Assembly: GCF_001730225.1 (NCBI RefSeq)
Contig: NZ_MIJE01000001.1
Coordinates: 62,001-126,000, forward strand
Direction of reading: 5' to 3'
Source: Desulfuribacillus alkaliarsenatis
Lineage (GTDB): Bacteria; Bacillota; Bacilli; Desulfuribacillales; Desulfuribacillaceae
DNA length: 64,000 bases
Shown: piece after piece, positions 8,520-17,507 of the stretch
Layout: each line of letters starts with the position of its first letter
Numbering within the stretch: the stretch's first letter is position 1
Notes under the pieces: generated by a model
Told to the model about the DNA's origin: nothing
What the model saw: the letters and a program-made list of their open reading frames with translations, nothing else
Database searches by the model: none
Translations under genes and position numbers: made by a program

Positions 8520-8716
8520 TGAGTGATAATGGTGATGTAAAGGGTATACTTGCCTACATAACTACTGATAAAAATCGCTATCTAGGTGGTAATCAACTAT
8601 CATTATTAGCAAAGGATAAAGAAGAGCTACAACGGTTATCTTTTGCCATTTCAAGGGCATTTCTAGCAGATATTCTCGAACTAGAGACAGGAGATTGTCT
8701 AATAATCAAGAGGTGA
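8519..8716 (+). CDS. Small partner protein of YIEGIA ('capping complex subunit')
   Basis: 65 residues, soluble, with TAATG overlap to the YIEGIA gene and AGGAGG at 8504-8509. It contains NQLSLLAKDKEELQRLSFAI. Family membership is from context: a small protein commonly follows YIEGIA and is annotated as a capping complex subunit. No motif proves activity. Confidence 0.6.
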   Translation: MSDNGDVKGILAYITTDKNRYLGGNQLSLLAKDKEELQRLSFAISRAFLADILELETGDCLIIKR

Positions 8717-8768
8717 TTTTAGCCTGACTACTGACATCAAAATGTAAGTTAATTTGTAAGACAATAAA

Positions 8769-8809
8769 AAAAGGCTGACACATTTAGGTTAAAAATGAGT
8801 CAGTCTTTC
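8769..8809 (+). terminator. Terminator after the YIEGIA operon
   Basis: AGGCTGAC at 8772-8779 pairs with GTCAGTCT at 8799-8806, followed by TT. Confidence 0.6.
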
Positions 8810-8887
8810 TGTGTAACGTTAAAAACGTCTGCTATATGTTATGTATTCTTTATCGCGGGTTGACCAACCCATAAAATCGTAAAAAAT

Positions 8888-9064
8888 TCAGTAGCCTAGT
8901 ATTCCTTCCACAACCTGAGAGGCGCCAATTATCGCTAGCCAGAATCCTTTAGTGCCAGCAATTCTACGATCGTAGAAAAGGGCTAATAGGAAAACACCCA
9001 GTACGAATCGGATGATACGGTCAGTGTCTCCAAGGTTTTTCTTATAATCAAGATTGTAACGCAT
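8888..9064 (-). CDS. Small DUF2892-like membrane protein
   Basis: 58 residues starting at the complement of 9062-9064, with a strong ribosome binding site (AAGGAGGGATAA) just upstream on the minus strand. The sequence starts MRYNLDYKKNLGDTDRIIRF and has two hydrophobic stretches (VLGVFLLALF and GFWLAIIGASQVVEGILGY). The N-terminal Asn-x-Gly-x-x-Asp-Arg pattern followed by two helices is that of the DUF2892/YgaP-type inner membrane proteins. Function unknown. It has its own intergenic space on both sides. Confidence 0.65.
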   Translation of the reverse strand: MRYNLDYKKNLGDTDRIIRFVLGVFLLALFYDRRIAGTKGFWLAIIGASQVVEGILGY

Positions 9065-9211
9065 GAATTTATCCCTCCTTATAATTAGTATGTAAATTTA
9101 GGGAGTAATCATACATTTTCACGTAGCTTGTTATTACTAACCTAGAATGAGCAAGATGCATAGGATATAGTATCTACGATTTATCAGTAACTATAAGGAG
9201 TGTGAAAAGAC

Positions 9212-9388
9212 ATGAAGGTAATTGATCCGCAAGAATTAAAGCAAATACTGCATGAAATTGAGCTGGAGTTAAAAGAAAAAGCCGTTGAATATGACATCAG
9301 CAGAGAAACGGAAATCGGAAAAAAATTCATTGCTGGTCAAATCATTGGCTTGAATTGTGCACTCCATAAACTTAAGAGGCTACTATAA
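9212..9388 (+). CDS. Small hypothetical helical protein
   Basis: 58 residues from ATG 9212, with AAGGAG at 9195-9200. Mostly charged helix: PQELKQILHEIELELKEKA, then a short GQIIGLNCALHKLKRLL end. Family not recognised. Codon pattern and ribosome binding site make it a likely real gene. Confidence 0.55.
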   Translation: MKVIDPQELKQILHEIELELKEKAVEYDISRETEIGKKFIAGQIIGLNCALHKLKRLL

Positions 9389-9430
9389 AGCAAGACTTAT
9401 TCAAATGGAGTCTCGCATAATGTATATTGT

Positions 9431-10645
9431 TTAGCTTTTTTGAGATTCAGAGGTTGTACTGTCTGGGATATCTTTAACATTTGCTTTTAGTAATATACCA
9501 GCTATTAAAGCAGTAATTGGTATAGCTAATACTAATCCAATACTACCAGACAGTGCCCTTAAAATCTCAGTTGCAAAAAAGTCCATGTTAATCAATTTCA
9601 TAAACGGTTGCTCATAGGCCATTAACACTAACAGTAAAGGTATAGAAGTACCAGTGTAAGCAAGAATTAGGGTATTCGACATTGTACCCATTATATCCTT
9701 TCCAACATTCATGCCTGACTCATATAGCTCTTTAAAGCTCAACTGCTTACTTTTCTTGTATATTTCCTCCATTGCAGACGCTATCGACATACTCACGTCC
9801 ATTACAGCGCCTAGGGCCCCAATTAAAATTCCAGCTAATAAAAGACCACGAAAATCAAATTCAACAGCCTGTGGAATATACATTAGCATTTGTGCTTCAT
9901 CCGAGGATAGTCCGTTCAAGTTCATTAAATTTGTCATTAAAATTGATAAGATGCCAGCGGCAGCAAGACCGCCAATTGTCCCTAGAATGGCAGCTAGGGA
10001 TTTTCTACTAAAGCCACCTATGATAACAAAGGTGATTGTTGAGACAAGAAAGCCTGTAACAAGTGCTAAAAGAACGGGACTATGTCCTTGGAATAACAGT
10101 GGAAGCATAAACATTCCGATTATGAACACGGTTAAACCAAGTGTTATTACAGCTTTAACACCCTGGAAGCGCCCAACGATTAAGAGAAGAATGATAAACA
10201 GGGCAATAATAGCGTATAAATAACTATCCCTAGAAAAGTCCATTAGGTATGCTTGGATATTGCCGTCAGGACCAGTTTCTAAGACTAATAAAACCCGATC
10301 GCCTTCGGAAACCCATAAATCATAGGCAGGATTACCAAACATTGTATTTTCTGATTCGATAATAGTCCCCTTATGCTCGCCAGTTAAAATTTCTACTTCA
10401 AAAATTTGAATATCGGCACGCATGCCACCAAAATCTTGACCTTTGATTTCTTCAGTAATGGCAATAACCTTACCCTTTACATGTTCGGGTTGTTCTAAAG
10501 GCTGCTGTAGCGGTTCAGTCTCAATTGGATATTCTATAGTTCCCAAATCAGGATTTAAGTCGATTGGTTCAGTCGTTGCTAATACAGAGGTAGGTAATAA
10601 TGTTATAACTAATAGGAGTAATAGCAAAGATGTTTTTCTTTTCAC
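9431..10645 (-). CDS. YibE/F-family membrane protein
   Basis: 404 residues. An N-terminal signal peptide (MKRKTSLLLLLLVITLLPTS) is followed by an extracytoplasmic region with an OB-like stretch to about residue 140. At least seven membrane helices follow, with conserved YibE/F sequences such as DVSMSIASAMEEIYKKS. The family is widespread in Firmicutes and poorly understood; a transport role is assumed. It reads in the same direction as the ABC operon but is separated from it by a hairpin at 10712-10749. Confidence 0.8.
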   Translation of the reverse strand: MKRKTSLLLLLLVITLLPTSVLATTEPIDLNPDLGTIEYPIETEPLQQPLEQPEHVKGKVIAITEEIKGQDFGGMRADIQIFEVEILTGEHKGTIIESENTMFGNPAYDLWVSEGDRVLLVLETGPDGNIQAYLMDFSRDSYLYAIIALFIILLLIVGRFQGVKAVITLGLTVFIIGMFMLPLLFQGHSPVLLALVTGFLVSTITFVIIGGFSRKSLAAILGTIGGLAAAGILSILMTNLMNLNGLSSDEAQMLMYIPQAVEFDFRGLLLAGILIGALGAVMDVSMSIASAMEEIYKKSKQLSFKELYESGMNVGKDIMGTMSNTLILAYTGTSIPLLLVLMAYEQPFMKLINMDFFATEILRALSGSIGLVLAIPITALIAGILLKANVKDIPDSTTSESQKS

Positions 10646-10711
10646 AAAAAATCACCACCTAGATAAGGATAAAAATTAACTCATAAATAAAAGCACAAGA
10701 GAAATTATATC

Positions 10712-10749
10712 ATAAAAACAGCAGGAGTACATGGTTTGTGCTCCTGCTA
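10712..10749 (-). terminator. Terminator of the DUF2318/ABC operon
   Basis: AGCAGGAG at 10720-10727 pairs with CTCCTGCT at 10741-10748, and on the minus strand the stem is followed by a T-rich run. Confidence 0.7.
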
Positions 10750-10754
10750 TCTTC

Positions 10755-11921
10755 CTATATCTTTTTAACTGCTTCAACAGGATCAAGATTTGCTGCCTTC
10801 ATTGCAGGATATAGCGCTGCAGCTAGACTAATGATACCACCTACTGCACCTATGAGAAGGGTAGTAGCGATTGGTATAAATAGATAATAATCAGATCCAT
10901 AAATCGAGTATATAGCAATATTAGTGACGATTAATCCAATGATTACAGCAACAACAAAGGATGCTACAAACAGGAAGAATGTCTCCGTGAGAACTATCTG
11001 AGCAATATGTTTCTTGCGGTACCCAGCAGTTCTAATTACTCCAAACTCATTGATGCGTTCGTTTACTGATGACATCATTGTTGTCGTGATTAAAAACAAA
11101 CCTACAATTATGATAGTGATGATTGTAAAGGTTGTATAGGTTTTAAACTCCTCGAAGAGCTGTTTGCGTGCTTCGAGTGTTCCAAAATCAACATTTGCTT
11201 GTACCTCAGGCACTTGGTTTTCTAAAGTTGTAATAAGCTTGTTGACTCCATCCATATTGTCAACTTTTACATGGAGATCCATCACATTGATTGCTAAACT
11301 ATCATCGATTAAGCTACGGTCAATCAGCACTAGTCGGTCGACCTCTGTACCTTGGTTTTCTAATACAAGATAATTATCTAATTGTAGGACGGTTGATCCG
11401 TAGTTAATGCTCAAGTTATCATCGCTAATATCATTTTGATTAGCGAACTGCTCACCGACAATTACCCTAGGTAAAGCGTCGGCAGACAAACCGCGGATTG
11501 CCCAGCTTGGGTTAGCTGCAATTTCCTGTGCAATATTTGTAATAACAATAATCGTATCCTGACCATTTACATTACCAAGATCAACAGTTTTTTGTACTAA
11601 TGTTCCTGATAAGTCTGCATTTTCATCTAAAATAGTTTGTACTTTGTCAATTGTTGATATAGATATATCTATATGCTCTTGAATTCGGTTACCAGCGACG
11701 GTTATACCATTATAGGTCAGTTGAATATCCTCAGAACTAGGCGACACTAATATCTTTGCTCCATGCTCTCGTAAAGACTGATCAATAGAGTCTTCTAAGA
11801 ATTGTGTAACACTCATGAGAGCTAAAATTGTTATAAGTCCAAGGCTAAGTCCAATAATTAGAAAAGCGGACTTGCCTTTTCTCTGTAAAAGGCTTCTATA
11901 AGCTATATCATATAAGCGCAT
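10755..11921 (-). CDS. FtsX/MacB-type ABC transporter permease (second permease)
   Basis: 388 residues with the MacB/FtsX layout: an N-terminal membrane helix (SAFLIIGLSLGLITILALMS), a large extracytoplasmic domain (about residues 45-265), and three C-terminal helices. A conserved cytoplasmic loop lies between helices 2 and 3 (NEFGVIRTAGYRKKHIAQIV). It ends with the usual ANLDPVEAVKKI. It is last in an operon with DUF2318 protein, permease and ATPase genes; the gap to the ATPase gene is two bases. Confidence 0.85.
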   Translation of the reverse strand: MRLYDIAYRSLLQRKGKSAFLIIGLSLGLITILALMSVTQFLEDSIDQSLREHGAKILVSPSSEDIQLTYNGITVAGNRIQEHIDISISTIDKVQTILDENADLSGTLVQKTVDLGNVNGQDTIIVITNIAQEIAANPSWAIRGLSADALPRVIVGEQFANQNDISDDNLSINYGSTVLQLDNYLVLENQGTEVDRLVLIDRSLIDDSLAINVMDLHVKVDNMDGVNKLITTLENQVPEVQANVDFGTLEARKQLFEEFKTYTTFTIITIIIVGLFLITTTMMSSVNERINEFGVIRTAGYRKKHIAQIVLTETFFLFVASFVVAVIIGLIVTNIAIYSIYGSDYYLFIPIATTLLIGAVGGIISLAAALYPAMKAANLDPVEAVKKI

Positions 11922-11923
11922 AG

Positions 11924-12616
11924 CTACACCCCTTGCGTTATGGATGTATCTGACTCAATAACACCATCTCTGATTACGACTGTTCTAGATACATAAGCCA
12001 AGGTTTCAGGGTTATGGGTAACCATAATGATTGTTTGTCCAGACTTGTTCAAGTCTTTAAATAAATGGAGTATTTCTGCTCCCGTCTTAGTATCTAAGCT
12101 TCCAGTTGGCTCATCGGCAAATATTATCGGAGGTTTATTAACAATTGCGCGCGCTATCGCAACACGTTGTTGTTCTCCACCAGATAATTCATTCGGAAGT
12201 CGATTCTTTTTATTCAATAATCCAACTTGGTCAAGCACGGCTTCTGCCATTTTATATTGTTCTGCTCTCGAGTATTTACTAACAGCTAGTGGCACCATAA
12301 CATTCTCAATTGCCGTTAGATAGTTAAGTAGGTGCATTTGCTGGAAAACAAAACCTGTATACATATAGCGAAAGTCAGCGCGACGTTCCTGGTTTAGCTC
12401 ATAAACGTCCATTTCATCAATCAATAAAGTTCCTGTACTAGGTGGATTTAGTGTGCCCATGATTGTAAGTAAGGTGCTTTTACCAGAACCTGACGGCCCC
12501 ATGAGTGCCACGAATTCACCCTGTTCGATTGCTAAATTAGTTGTTTGCAAAGCTGTAACGGCAGTTCCTTTTAAATTGTATGTTTTATTTACATTGTTTA
12601 ATTGAATAAATCCCAC
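11924..12616 (-). CDS. ABC transporter ATP-binding protein, LolD/MacB type
   Basis: 230 residues. Walker A GPSGSGKST near residue 40, Q-loop in VFQQMHLL, signature LSGGEQQRVAIARAI, Walker B IIFADEPTG and the switch His in MVTHNPE. It energises the two flanking FtsX-type permeases. This subfamily usually performs mechanotransmission or export rather than classical import. It sits third in the operon. Confidence 0.9.
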   Translation of the reverse strand: MGFIQLNNVNKTYNLKGTAVTALQTTNLAIEQGEFVALMGPSGSGKSTLLTIMGTLNPPSTGTLLIDEMDVYELNQERRADFRYMYTGFVFQQMHLLNYLTAIENVMVPLAVSKYSRAEQYKMAEAVLDQVGLLNKKNRLPNELSGGEQQRVAIARAIVNKPPIIFADEPTGSLDTKTGAEILHLFKDLNKSGQTIIMVTHNPETLAYVSRTVVIRDGVIESDTSITQGV

Positions 12617-12663
12617 GAAAAATCCCCCTTAATGTTAAGAATTAATTTTGTAGCTTATCATCA

Positions 12664-13821
12664 TTACATTCGAAGTGCTTCAACAGGATCTAATTTGGTA
12701 ACACGATAAATCGGTAGCAGGCTAGCTAGTAATGTAATCACAATTGTTGTTAGAATTGAGGTGCCACCGATTGCTAGATTAAACTCAATCGTAAGTGGGA
12801 TGCTTACGACATACGGAGTTATATATTTTGCAAACATAGTTCCCAAACTATAACCTGCCAATCCACCGATAAGTCCGATGATAAGTGCCTCTGTCATTAA
12901 TACTTCGAACACGTGGGATCTTCTAAGACCGACAGCACGAAGAACACCTATTTCCACTTTCCTATCGAATACATAATTCATCATTGCCATACCAATAACC
13001 AAACTACTAATAACAATAATAATAACAGAGCCATAGAGCATGAATTCTTGAATGCGTTCGACCGTGTTAATACGCACCTCAACAGCTTCTTGCAGGGCAA
13101 CAACATTCGCATGTGGAAGTACTTCTCGAATTTGTTCCATTATTTCAGGTAATGGACAGGTAGTACACAACGCCGCTACTTCAATAAAGGAGATGTTTTC
13201 TCCATGACCCTTCAAGTCTTGTAATGTAAGTAGTGGCATAAAGATTACATGATCTTCATCTGTACCAGTTACATCGAGTATTCCTGTAATTAAGAATGTT
13301 TCGTCTTCAATAATAAGCTGCTCACCAATGTCCTTGCCTAGTTGCTTCGCAATAGTACTCCCTAATAGAACTTCATCGTTTGCAAATGGAAGTTGTCCTT
13401 GCCAGCTCCACCATGGCTTAATTAATTCTTCGAATTGGAAGTACACACCTAATAATACAGCACTTCGTTCACTATTAACTTGCCCAATGTCCAAAAGCTT
13501 TGGTGAGACGGCAGCAATACTATCTGCATCCATAATCGAGAAAATCTTCATGAAGTCATCGGCAATCAATGGTGTACCTTCATTTCTTGCTGAAGGTAAA
13601 GTGACGCCACCGTAAGCTAGGTCTAAATCATTAGCAGAGGAAGTGATAATTATATTAGGCCCTAGCTTGTCAAAGGTATCGCCTATTTCTAGATACATTG
13701 AATCGTTCAATTTATATAACGTGTTAACTATAGCTACAGCCATAATTATAGTGAATAGTAAGAAAAACACACGTTTTTTTCTTCTGAGTATACTCTTGAT
13801 AGAAATTAGCTCTAGTCTCAT
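12664..13821 (-). CDS. FtsX/MacB-type ABC transporter permease (first permease)
   Basis: 385 residues with the same topology as the other permease: an N-terminal helix, a roughly 215-residue periplasm-like domain and three C-terminal helices. The loop GVLRAVGLRRSHVFEVLMTE and the ending VTKLDPVEALRM are conserved. The outer domain contains a CTTC pair, a possible metal or redox site absent from the second permease. Two permeases plus one ATPase suggest a heterodimeric complex. Confidence 0.85.
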   Translation of the reverse strand: MRLELISIKSILRRKKRVFFLLFTIIMAVAIVNTLYKLNDSMYLEIGDTFDKLGPNIIITSSANDLDLAYGGVTLPSARNEGTPLIADDFMKIFSIMDADSIAAVSPKLLDIGQVNSERSAVLLGVYFQFEELIKPWWSWQGQLPFANDEVLLGSTIAKQLGKDIGEQLIIEDETFLITGILDVTGTDEDHVIFMPLLTLQDLKGHGENISFIEVAALCTTCPLPEIMEQIREVLPHANVVALQEAVEVRINTVERIQEFMLYGSVIIIVISSLVIGMAMMNYVFDRKVEIGVLRAVGLRRSHVFEVLMTEALIIGLIGGLAGYSLGTMFAKYITPYVVSIPLTIEFNLAIGGTSILTTIVITLLASLLPIYRVTKLDPVEALRM

Positions 13822-13863
13822 AGTCTCACCTTTCAGTTAACCTGTTAATAAGTCTTGTCTGAT

Positions 13864-14454
13864 TTACAGTGGCCTTGGAGTCCAGCTTGAAAGTTGCTCA
13901 TGTGGAATGACTATATCATCGCCAACAACTTCGTAATAAATAGCCTCTGGTGGATAATCCATACAACCACCATTAACACCCTGCAGGTTATCTAATCTCC
14001 ATACCGTTCTGCAAGATTCACAAATTAAGTATTCGCCATCTATACGCAGTGTTTCGGAGCGGCAGGGTTCACAAACACCAAGGGAAACTACAAGTTGACC
14101 TGATGGATTAATAAAAGCTGTTAAAGGCATATAGTCCTTGTAATTGTTTTCAACATAAACACGTGTTGCCGCTAAGCCTACATCTAATACGTCAGATAAT
14201 GAGATGATAACATTTTCGCCCTGGATTTCATTATCTATTACTGTCATAGGTGTCACTTGTTCGTATGCATAGGCTGTTCCAATATTAAAGTTACCAGGCT
14301 CAAATCGCAGGCGATCTTCGGCAGATGACGGATTGCTTGAAAACATATAAGCGGCAAATCCTGCTATGAAAACAAGGATTAAACCTGCAATTACTAAGTT
14401 TGTTCCTTTCTTACGGCTTTCCTCATTAAATTGTTGTTTTTTGTTTTTTGACAT
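13864..14454 (-). CDS. DUF2318 Fe-S-type membrane-anchored protein
   Basis: 196 residues: a Lys-rich cytoplasmic N-terminus, one membrane anchor (about residues 18-40), then an extracytoplasmic domain. The cysteine motifs are CEPCRSE, CESC and GGCMDYPPEAIYYE. This is the DUF2318 pattern, a domain found next to iron-uptake genes (for example the Campylobacter P19 locus) and predicted to bind metal. It is the first gene of an operon with two FtsX-type permeases and an ATPase, the same content as that locus. Role in iron transport inferred. Confidence 0.8.
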   Translation of the reverse strand: MSKNKKQQFNEESRKKGTNLVIAGLILVFIAGFAAYMFSSNPSSAEDRLRFEPGNFNIGTAYAYEQVTPMTVIDNEIQGENVIISLSDVLDVGLAATRVYVENNYKDYMPLTAFINPSGQLVVSLGVCEPCRSETLRIDGEYLICESCRTVWRLDNLQGVNGGCMDYPPEAIYYEVVGDDIVIPHEQLSSWTPRPL

Positions 14455-14480
14455 AATATAAACCCCTTCCTTATTATAAA

Positions 14481-14493
14481 TGCATATTATGCA
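14481..14493. promoter_or_regulatory. Perfect 6-1-6 dyad upstream of the DUF2318 operon
   Basis: TGCATA-T-TATGCA lies 27 bases ahead of the DUF2318 start codon and is a good candidate operator. I do not recognise the regulator; it does not match a standard Fur box. Confidence 0.4.
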
Positions 14494-14660
14494 CTTGATT
14501 TTGATTCTAACTACTTAGCATTCTACTGAAAAAGTTTGTAGAAATAGTGTAGGAGTTTTGGATAAATCGTAAATCATTTTGAAAAGTTAACTATTTAATG
14601 TAAAATCAATGTATTATTAACTCAGATAATTAGAAGTTACTTGATGGGGAGGTGTTACTA

Positions 14661-16046
14661 GTGCTACGACACATATCCGTAAAATTAAGCATCCTGTTTT
14701 CTATTATACTGTTAGTCATTATTTCGGTTATCCTTGTTATTACTCATAGCTATTTCACGAATTTTTTTGTAAAGTATGTGACAGACGAGTTATTACATCG
14801 GGGAAATGGACATGCAGAGGTGTTGGCTGATCAGTTTGATGCGACTACACTAAGTCATGTTGCACATATGGAGAAAGCGGCAATCACAGATGTAGTAGTT
14901 GTTGGACGTGATGGACATATATTAGTTGCCTCAGATCAAATAAATTGTGGCACTATGGAAGAAATATGCCGACCAATGGAAGCGATATTGGTCTACGAAC
15001 AGGCAATCGAGACGGACTGGAGAAATCAGCCTTATGTCGTAACCAGTTCACCTGTTATTAGGGATAACCATGTACTAGCGATGGTCTATATGTATACGCC
15101 AACCCAGCCTATACGAGATGCTGTTGCCATCCAATTCAAGATATTATTTACTGTATGGGTAGGTAGTATTTTAATAGGGATAAGCTTTATTTACTTCTTA
15201 TCAAAGCTAATCACAAGGCCTGTTTTAGAGATGAAAAATGCTACAGAGCTAATTTCAAATGGTCGCTATGATGTACAGATAAAGTCTACTGGAAATGATG
15301 AGCTGTCAGACTTAGGAAATACTATTAATGCATTAGCCCAAAACCTACAGCATTACGAAACAAGTAGACATGAATTTCTTTCAGATATCTCTCACGAATT
15401 ACGTACACCTTTGACATATCTAAAAGGCTATTCGGAGCTATTAGCAAATGGTGATGTTACAGACCCTAAAGAAGTACAACAATATAGTCAAATCATATAT
15501 GATGAGTCAAAGCGTTTACAACGTCTAGTGCAAGATATTATGACTTTAAGCAAAATGGACGAAACTCAGTTTACATTAATGAAAAAACCAACGGACTTAG
15601 TGGCATTGATTAAGGACACAATAAACACTATTTTACCGCTTTTTCAAGACAAACAGATAAAGCTTAACTTCATCTATGACAAGGATAAGATGGAGCTACC
15701 TCTGGACAAGGAAAGAATGGCACAAGTAGTACTGAATTTACTAGATAATGCTCGCCGCTACACTCCCGAATCTGGTGAAGTAACTGTAGAGCTTACTCAT
15801 ACCAATCAATTAACAAAAATTGCAGTCAAAGATAATGGTCCAGGCATACCAGAACAGGAGCTGCCGCTCATCTGGCAAAGACTATACCGAGCAGAAAAGT
15901 CACGCTCCCGCGATACTGGAGGATCAGGTTTGGGATTAGCTATTGTTAAGAAAATAATTGAGCTACACGGTGGAGAAATATATGCATACAGTGAGTTAGG
16001 CAAGGGTACGATTTTTGAAATATATTTACAGAATCATGGAGGTTAG
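14661..16046 (+). CDS. Sensor histidine kinase with HAMP domain
   Basis: About 461 residues starting at GTG 14661, nine bases after GGGAGG. Order of parts: membrane helix 1, an extracytoplasmic sensor of ~130 residues, helix 2 (ILFTVWVGSILIGISFIYFL), HAMP, then a dimerisation domain with the phosphorylated His in FLSDISHELRTPL. The ATPase domain has N-box NLLDNARRYTPE, G1 DNGPGIPE and G2 GGSGLGLAIV. The signal is unknown. The cognate regulator follows after 3 bases. It is divergent from the DUF2318 operon, which it may control. Confidence 0.9.
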   Translation: MLRHISVKLSILFSIILLVIISVILVITHSYFTNFFVKYVTDELLHRGNGHAEVLADQFDATTLSHVAHMEKAAITDVVVVGRDGHILVASDQINCGTMEEICRPMEAILVYEQAIETDWRNQPYVVTSSPVIRDNHVLAMVYMYTPTQPIRDAVAIQFKILFTVWVGSILIGISFIYFLSKLITRPVLEMKNATELISNGRYDVQIKSTGNDELSDLGNTINALAQNLQHYETSRHEFLSDISHELRTPLTYLKGYSELLANGDVTDPKEVQQYSQIIYDESKRLQRLVQDIMTLSKMDETQFTLMKKPTDLVALIKDTINTILPLFQDKQIKLNFIYDKDKMELPLDKERMAQVVLNLLDNARRYTPESGEVTVELTHTNQLTKIAVKDNGPGIPEQELPLIWQRLYRAEKSRSRDTGGSGLGLAIVKKIIELHGGEIYAYSELGKGTIFEIYLQNHGG

Positions 16047-16049
16047 GGT

Positions 16050-16742
16050 ATGTCTGAATTAGTGAAAGTGCTTGTAGTTGATGATGAAGCACCTATGCGG
16101 AAATTGATTGAAATTTATTTGAAGAAAAATGGTTATAGTGTAATGACAATGGACTCTGGCCTGGATGCGATTCAAGAGCTTAAGAAAAATCATTACGATA
16201 TAGTAATTCTTGATGTTATGATGCCAGAAATGAATGGCTTCGAAGCATGTAAGCTAATCCGAGATTTTAGTAAAGTGCCGATTATTATGCTTACAGCTAG
16301 GGATCAAACCTTAGATAAGGTAAAGGGTCTAACGATAGGGGCAGATGATTACGTAACTAAACCCTTCGAAGAAATTGAATTGCTTGCTAGGATAGAAGCT
16401 ATTCTTCGTAGGTCTAACGCTGAGGCAAAAGACGACGATGCAGATGTACTAACCTATAAGGATGTTCGTTTAGATTTAGGATCGCACCAAGTTTTTTATA
16501 ATGACGCAGAGATTGAACTAACTCCGAAGGAGTTCCAGTTGCTACAGACATTCCTTACGAACGTAGGCAAGGTATTGAGTAGGGAAAAGCTTCTAGAAAT
16601 TGTGTGGGGTTACGATTTTTACGGAGATTTACGAACTGTGGATTCACATGTTAAGAACCTCAGGGAGAAGCTAAGAAGTAACGGAATTCAAGTTGATGAG
16701 CTAATAAAAACTGTCTGGGGCGTCGGTTATAAGCTTGTATAA
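16050..16742 (+). CDS. OmpR-family response regulator
   Basis: 230 residues. The receiver domain has VDDEAP and the phosphoacceptor Asp in VILDVMMPEMNGF; the conserved Lys is in VTKPFEE. The C-terminal winged helix has LSREKLLEIVWGYDF and RTVDSHVKNLREKL. It is the partner of the adjacent kinase, with a stop-to-start gap of 3 bases. A strong hairpin terminator follows. Confidence 0.92.
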   Translation: MSELVKVLVVDDEAPMRKLIEIYLKKNGYSVMTMDSGLDAIQELKKNHYDIVILDVMMPEMNGFEACKLIRDFSKVPIIMLTARDQTLDKVKGLTIGADDYVTKPFEEIELLARIEAILRRSNAEAKDDDADVLTYKDVRLDLGSHQVFYNDAEIELTPKEFQLLQTFLTNVGKVLSREKLLEIVWGYDFYGDLRTVDSHVKNLREKLRSNGIQVDELIKTVWGVGYKLV

Positions 16743-16760
16743 TTAACGATGGCTATGAAA

Positions 16761-16808
16761 AAGGAGCTATGCAACATCAACAAGTAGTGATGTCGCATTA
16801 GCTCCTTT
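16761..16808. terminator. Bidirectional terminator between the regulator and lutC
   Basis: AAGGAGCTA at 16761-16769 pairs with TTAGCTCCTT at 16798-16807, with an inner helix, and T or A runs on both sides. It serves the converging genes. Confidence 0.75.
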
Positions 16809-16814
16809 AGATGT

Positions 16815-17507
16815 TTATTTTTCAATTATCACACATATTTGTGCAGGGCCATGAACCCCAATGCTTAAATCCATTTCGATGTCCGCACTGCGGCTTGGTC
16901 CTGTTATGAAATTAACAGACGAAGGTAAAGACTCCTTATTTTTGACTAAATAATCGAATATATCTGCTGTGCGTTTTACAAATTGATTGCTTTTCACAAT
17001 AGCAATATGGAAATTTGGTAATAAGCTAATACTGCGCTCCTTGCCTACACCAGCCTTTAATACAATACTACCAGTTTCAGCTACGGCAAAGTTTACGCCC
17101 GTAATACCTGTGTCAGCATCCTTAGCAAAATGCTTATATTCTATTGTATCATTAGGCTTGGTCATAATCTCATAGCCTTGTTGATTTAGTTGTGCTAATG
17201 GTAATCCGTTAAGGGTACTATCGTCCCAAGCTATGATTTTCTTGGAGCCGTGGGTTTCTAGCACCTGCTTAAGGGCTTGAAATGTTTCATCGGGAGAATT
17301 AGTTATCTTGACAATTCCATTAAGGGCACTAAGCTCTTGCTTAAACTTTTCAATCATTCCGTCTGTCGAGTCGGCAATTTCTACATAGGTTAGCTTATAA
17401 TTGTCACGGATTTTTTCAATATCGCCAAAAACCTCGGCCTTCTTTGTATCAGGCATTCTAGCCATTCGTTCTTTTACATGCCGTAGGAAGGTTTCTTTAG
17501 TAGTCAT
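16815..17507 (-). CDS. lutC: LutC, lactate utilisation LUD-domain protein
   Basis: 230 residues with a single LUD domain. Conserved stretch DTGITGVNFAVAETGSIVLK and the ending SRSADIEMDLSIGVHGPAQI match LutC/YkgG. LutABC oxidises L-lactate to pyruvate in the cytoplasm through Fe-S clusters. It is the last gene of the operon; TAATG overlap with lutB shows translational coupling. Confidence 0.9.
   Translation of the reverse strand: MTTKETFLRHVKERMARMPDTKKAEVFGDIEKIRDNYKLTYVEIADSTDGMIEKFKQELSALNGIVKITNSPDETFQALKQVLETHGSKKIIAWDDSTLNGLPLAQLNQQGYEIMTKPNDTIEYKHFAKDADTGITGVNFAVAETGSIVLKAGVGKERSISLLPNFHIAIVKSNQFVKRTADIFDYLVKNKESLPSSVNFITGPSRSADIEMDLSIGVHGPAQICVIIEK

Noticed and set aside
9671-9682. 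Reverse Spo0A box (TTCGACA) inside the YibE/F gene, and a similar one near 46693
   Set aside because: Single heptamers within coding sequence, expected by chance.
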